Source: Sphingobacterium sp. BN32 (GTDB taxonomy: Bacteria > Bacteroidota > Bacteroidia > Sphingobacteriales > Sphingobacteriaceae). From it: 64,000 nt of DNA. The DNA lies in contig NZ_CP129963.1 in NCBI RefSeq assembly GCF_030503615.1, forward strand, positions 868,001 to 932,000. The letters are read 5' to 3'. The notes beneath the pieces are model-generated. The model did not search any database, was not told the origin of the DNA, and was given only the letters and a program-made list of their open reading frames with translations. Each line of letters starts with the position of its first letter. The stretch's first letter is position 1. A program made the translations under genes and the position numbers. This document shows, one piece after another, positions 62,901 to 64,000 of the stretch.

Positions 62901-63170
62901 TCCAAGTATATGTTGAATGCAGCATATCTGCGTTTGAAAAATGTTCAACTTGGATATACCTTACCTGAATCGTTAATCGGTAAAATGTTCAGTCGCGCAA
63001 GAGTGTATTTCTCAGGAGAAAATTTACTGACGTTCTCTAGTATGCCAAAAGTATTCGACCCTGAAACAGCAGTAGCATCAGACAGTCGAGAAGGTGGCTA
63101 TTTGACGAGCGGCGTGATCTATCCAATGAGTAGTACATTATCATTCGGTTTAAACCTTACCCTAAAGTAA
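59994..63170 (+). CDS. SusC/RagA-family TonB-dependent transporter, no STN domain
   Basis: Outer-membrane importer of 1058 aa. Signal peptide (ending near ARAQ), CnaB-like domain (SVTGTVRNSQGVPLMGVSVSNI), TonB-box region (DLDEVVVVGYGTQRKGQ), plug (SVYGSRAPFG-type block here as SAVYGSRAPFGVVLITTKK) and barrel ending in SFGLNLTLK. Unlike the other SusC it has no STN domain, so it is not FecR-linked; control by the motif pair at 59679-59936 is more likely. The gene overlaps the start of the following susD by one base in TAATG. Confidence 0.94.
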   Translation: MISIRPLMLIVFLLLFEVTARAQERSSVTGTVRNSQGVPLMGVSVSNIGKSGETQTDDKGAFRLDVNSLNDSLRFSFIGFSPLRVAINGRTTVNVTLQDDATDLDEVVVVGYGTQRKGQLTASVDVISSKQLADRPATNVADLIKGASPNVNIGMGMRGGEPGAASSWNIRGVGSIAGGSAPLILVDGVEMDLNAIDPETVDNVSILKDASASAVYGSRAPFGVVLITTKKGKMEQGAKFDYSNNLSLSSPLHLPSFIDSYTWATAYNQANANAGLTAVYNEEQMKRIKGYIDGTFPYEYDPENPIDNVFAGRRNGNANNDWPHILMGKNSFSQKHNINVSGGSGKTHYFLSAGYNKQNGTYAFGNDYFKRYNLMSNVSTQVADWFRINSSLKWANTATNFPMGETTVGREHTFREMLMFAPMMPYYNINGSIQSPLVRLLQDSGRDKKSNNDFLATIGGEIEPIKGWVTSVNYNYNIKNTKTSLNPKPVMVELGNGAFGNIGKPNASYTAGYYEYVYKVLNAVTSYEKQMDDHYFKGMLGFEQEENVYSGLNATGTAPVVDDYPSISTSLGGILADDNMSHWATRGAFGRLNYNYQEKYLVELAGRYNGSSKFPKDIRFAFFPSASLGYVISKEDFFEPLRDKINNLKVRASYGSLGNQNIANNLYVSKIGIVPELDWIINESRPQSSRIPAIISDEITWETITTLNLGVDMSLLNSRLGFSFDWYNRETDKMLGKAFDLPFILGAAVPQTNNAKLRTRGFELVATWNDKLDNGIGYNFKVTLGDSRTQVLEYLNTTGQIDTWYIGKNYGEIWGFETDGIIQTQGEAMADQSKYHAKWGPGDIRYKDLNGDGIINDGTRTLENHGDLKVLGNSLPRYNYGITAGMNWKGFDFNMFWQGVGRRDFSPENTTPLFWGMTTAWGNSGLYKDSPALDYWRPADETNILGPNTDAYLPKPYFTTETNKNRLPQSKYMLNAAYLRLKNVQLGYTLPESLIGKMFSRARVYFSGENLLTFSSMPKVFDPETAVASDSREGGYLTSGVIYPMSSTLSFGLNLTLK

Positions 63171-64000
63171 TGATTATGAAAAATTTTCTTAAACGATCGA
63201 GTATATTATTATTGAGTTGTGCGGCACTGATTTCCTGCAACGACGATTTTCTTGAAAGACTGCCTTTAGATGAAGTGGCAGCAGAAAAATATTTTACAAA
63301 GCCCTTGGATTTGGAGATCTATATGAATCAGTTTTACAATGCTTCTTACTTTCCAAAATATCCAAATTATGGAGCGGACTTTAACAGTGATAACATGGTT
63401 GCCGCTGTTCCCGATATCCGCTTACAAGGCACAAGAACAGTATCTCCTACCGGGAATATGGGCTATGCGAATGTGCGTAGTTTAAATTACTTTTTTAAAG
63501 AATATAAAAAGCTCGAGGGAAATCACAGTTTCGATAGCTACAAACAATACGTCGGTGAAGCCTACTATTTTAAAGCAGTTACCTATTTCAACTTATTGAA
63601 GCTATATGGTGATATTCCATGGGTGGATAATGTGTATGGTACATCATCTCCGGAACTCTATAGCCCTCGTTCACCACGAGAATTTGTAGCCGATCGGATT
63701 ATCGGCTGTTTGGACTCGGCAGCGATGTATTTGAGCAGTGATAAAACGAATGGCTACAGCCGAATCAATAAATGGATAGCCTTACTGATGCAAAGCCGCG
63801 TCGCCCTATATGAGGGAACTTGGCAGAAATATCATAATGGTACTGTATTCGGCGTAGCAAACGCTAATCCTAATAAGTATTTTGAAATTGCTGTAAAAGC
63901 GAGTGAAGCGGTTATGAATTCGGGTCTCTATAGTGTTTACAATAGCGGTAAACCTAAAAGCGACTATTATGATTTATTCACAAAAAGGGATTATACAGGG
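63170..64000 (+). CDS. SusD/RagB-family lipoprotein, 3' part outside the window
   Basis: The first 277 codons of a SusD partner for the preceding transporter. The ATG overlaps the susC stop (TAATG at 63168-63172); an in-frame ATG at 63176 (MKNFLKRSSILLLSCAALISC) gives the same signal peptide. The lipobox is LISC and the mature start NDDFLERLPLDEV is typical. AYYFKAVTYFNLLKLYGDIPWV is the SusD helical signature. No stop codon occurs before the window edge. Confidence 0.92.
   Translation, partial: MIMKNFLKRSSILLLSCAALISCNDDFLERLPLDEVAAEKYFTKPLDLEIYMNQFYNASYFPKYPNYGADFNSDNMVAAVPDIRLQGTRTVSPTGNMGYANVRSLNYFFKEYKKLEGNHSFDSYKQYVGEAYYFKAVTYFNLLKLYGDIPWVDNVYGTSSPELYSPRSPREFVADRIIGCLDSAAMYLSSDKTNGYSRINKWIALLMQSRVALYEGTWQKYHNGTVFGVANANPNKYFEIAVKASEAVMNSGLYSVYNSGKPKSDYYDLFTKRDYTG

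Overview
The window is a chromosomal segment of a Bacteroidota bacterium, most likely family Sphingobacteriaceae (Sphingobacterium- or Pedobacter-like). The evidence is two SusC/SusD pairs, one preceded by an ECF sigma/FecR pair; a lipoprotein TamA (TamL) next to TamB; GLPGLI/WG-repeat and LuxR-type two-component genes; promoter -7 boxes of the form TAnnTTTG; weak Shine-Dalgarno sites; and moderate, AT-leaning base composition. No tRNA, rRNA, CRISPR array, insertion sequence or phage gene was seen.

Layout. 1-2625: the rpsL-rpsG-fusA operon (minus strand; fusA runs off the left edge). 2996-4558: a secreted zinc metalloprotease-like lipoprotein. 4741-8631: RNase R, a Fur-family regulator and a transaldolase. 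8976-11596: an MFS exporter, a small aspartic-protease-like protein and malate dehydrogenase. 11715-19269: the outer-membrane assembly pair TamL/TamB. 19492-20693: a Dabb-domain lipoprotein and a DUF4342 protein, separated by a repeat-rich intergenic stretch. 20848-24942: a sulfane-sulfur module of a TauE/SafE exporter, a split YeeE/YedE transporter, a persulfide dioxygenase-rhodanese fusion and a Crp/Fnr-family regulator. 25074-26884: a TlpA-like thioredoxin and a secreted PHP phosphoesterase. 27165-30503: pstSCAB phosphate uptake. 30573-32123: a SulP transporter. 32364-36833: a lipoprotein and the tesA/ybbA/ybbP cluster. 36981-39373: a large-subunit catalase and a CsbD protein. 39485-43827: a TPR histidine kinase/LuxR response regulator pair and a GLPGLI/WG-repeat protein. 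43924-59554: a polysaccharide-utilisation-like locus (sulfatase, beta-propeller, DUF4886/SGNH protein, FAD-dependent oxidoreductase, SusD, SusC, FecR, ECF sigma, Gfo/Idh/MocA oxidoreductase). 59994-64000: a second SusC and a SusD that runs off the right edge.

The strongest new observation is in the sulfur module. Each of its three promoter regions has a GTAAC-N4-GTwAC operator, and in all three the operator centre is exactly 29.5 bp upstream of the first base of the -7 box. This is what class II Crp-type activation would give. The likely activator is the Crp/Fnr-family protein in the same module, whose recognition helix has Val where CRP has Glu181. That fits a GTA-N8-TAC-like site of the NtcA kind, and three cysteines in its sensor domain are candidates for persulfide sensing.

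Other points of interest are a 307-bp composite element at 20037-20343 (61-nt inverted arms matching at 58 of 61 positions, around long direct repeats built partly on a 7-bp period), a second 75-nt repeat family found at two loci, a PUL-like locus with no recognisable glycoside hydrolase or lyase, and an inverted pair of composite regulatory motifs upstream of the second SusC.
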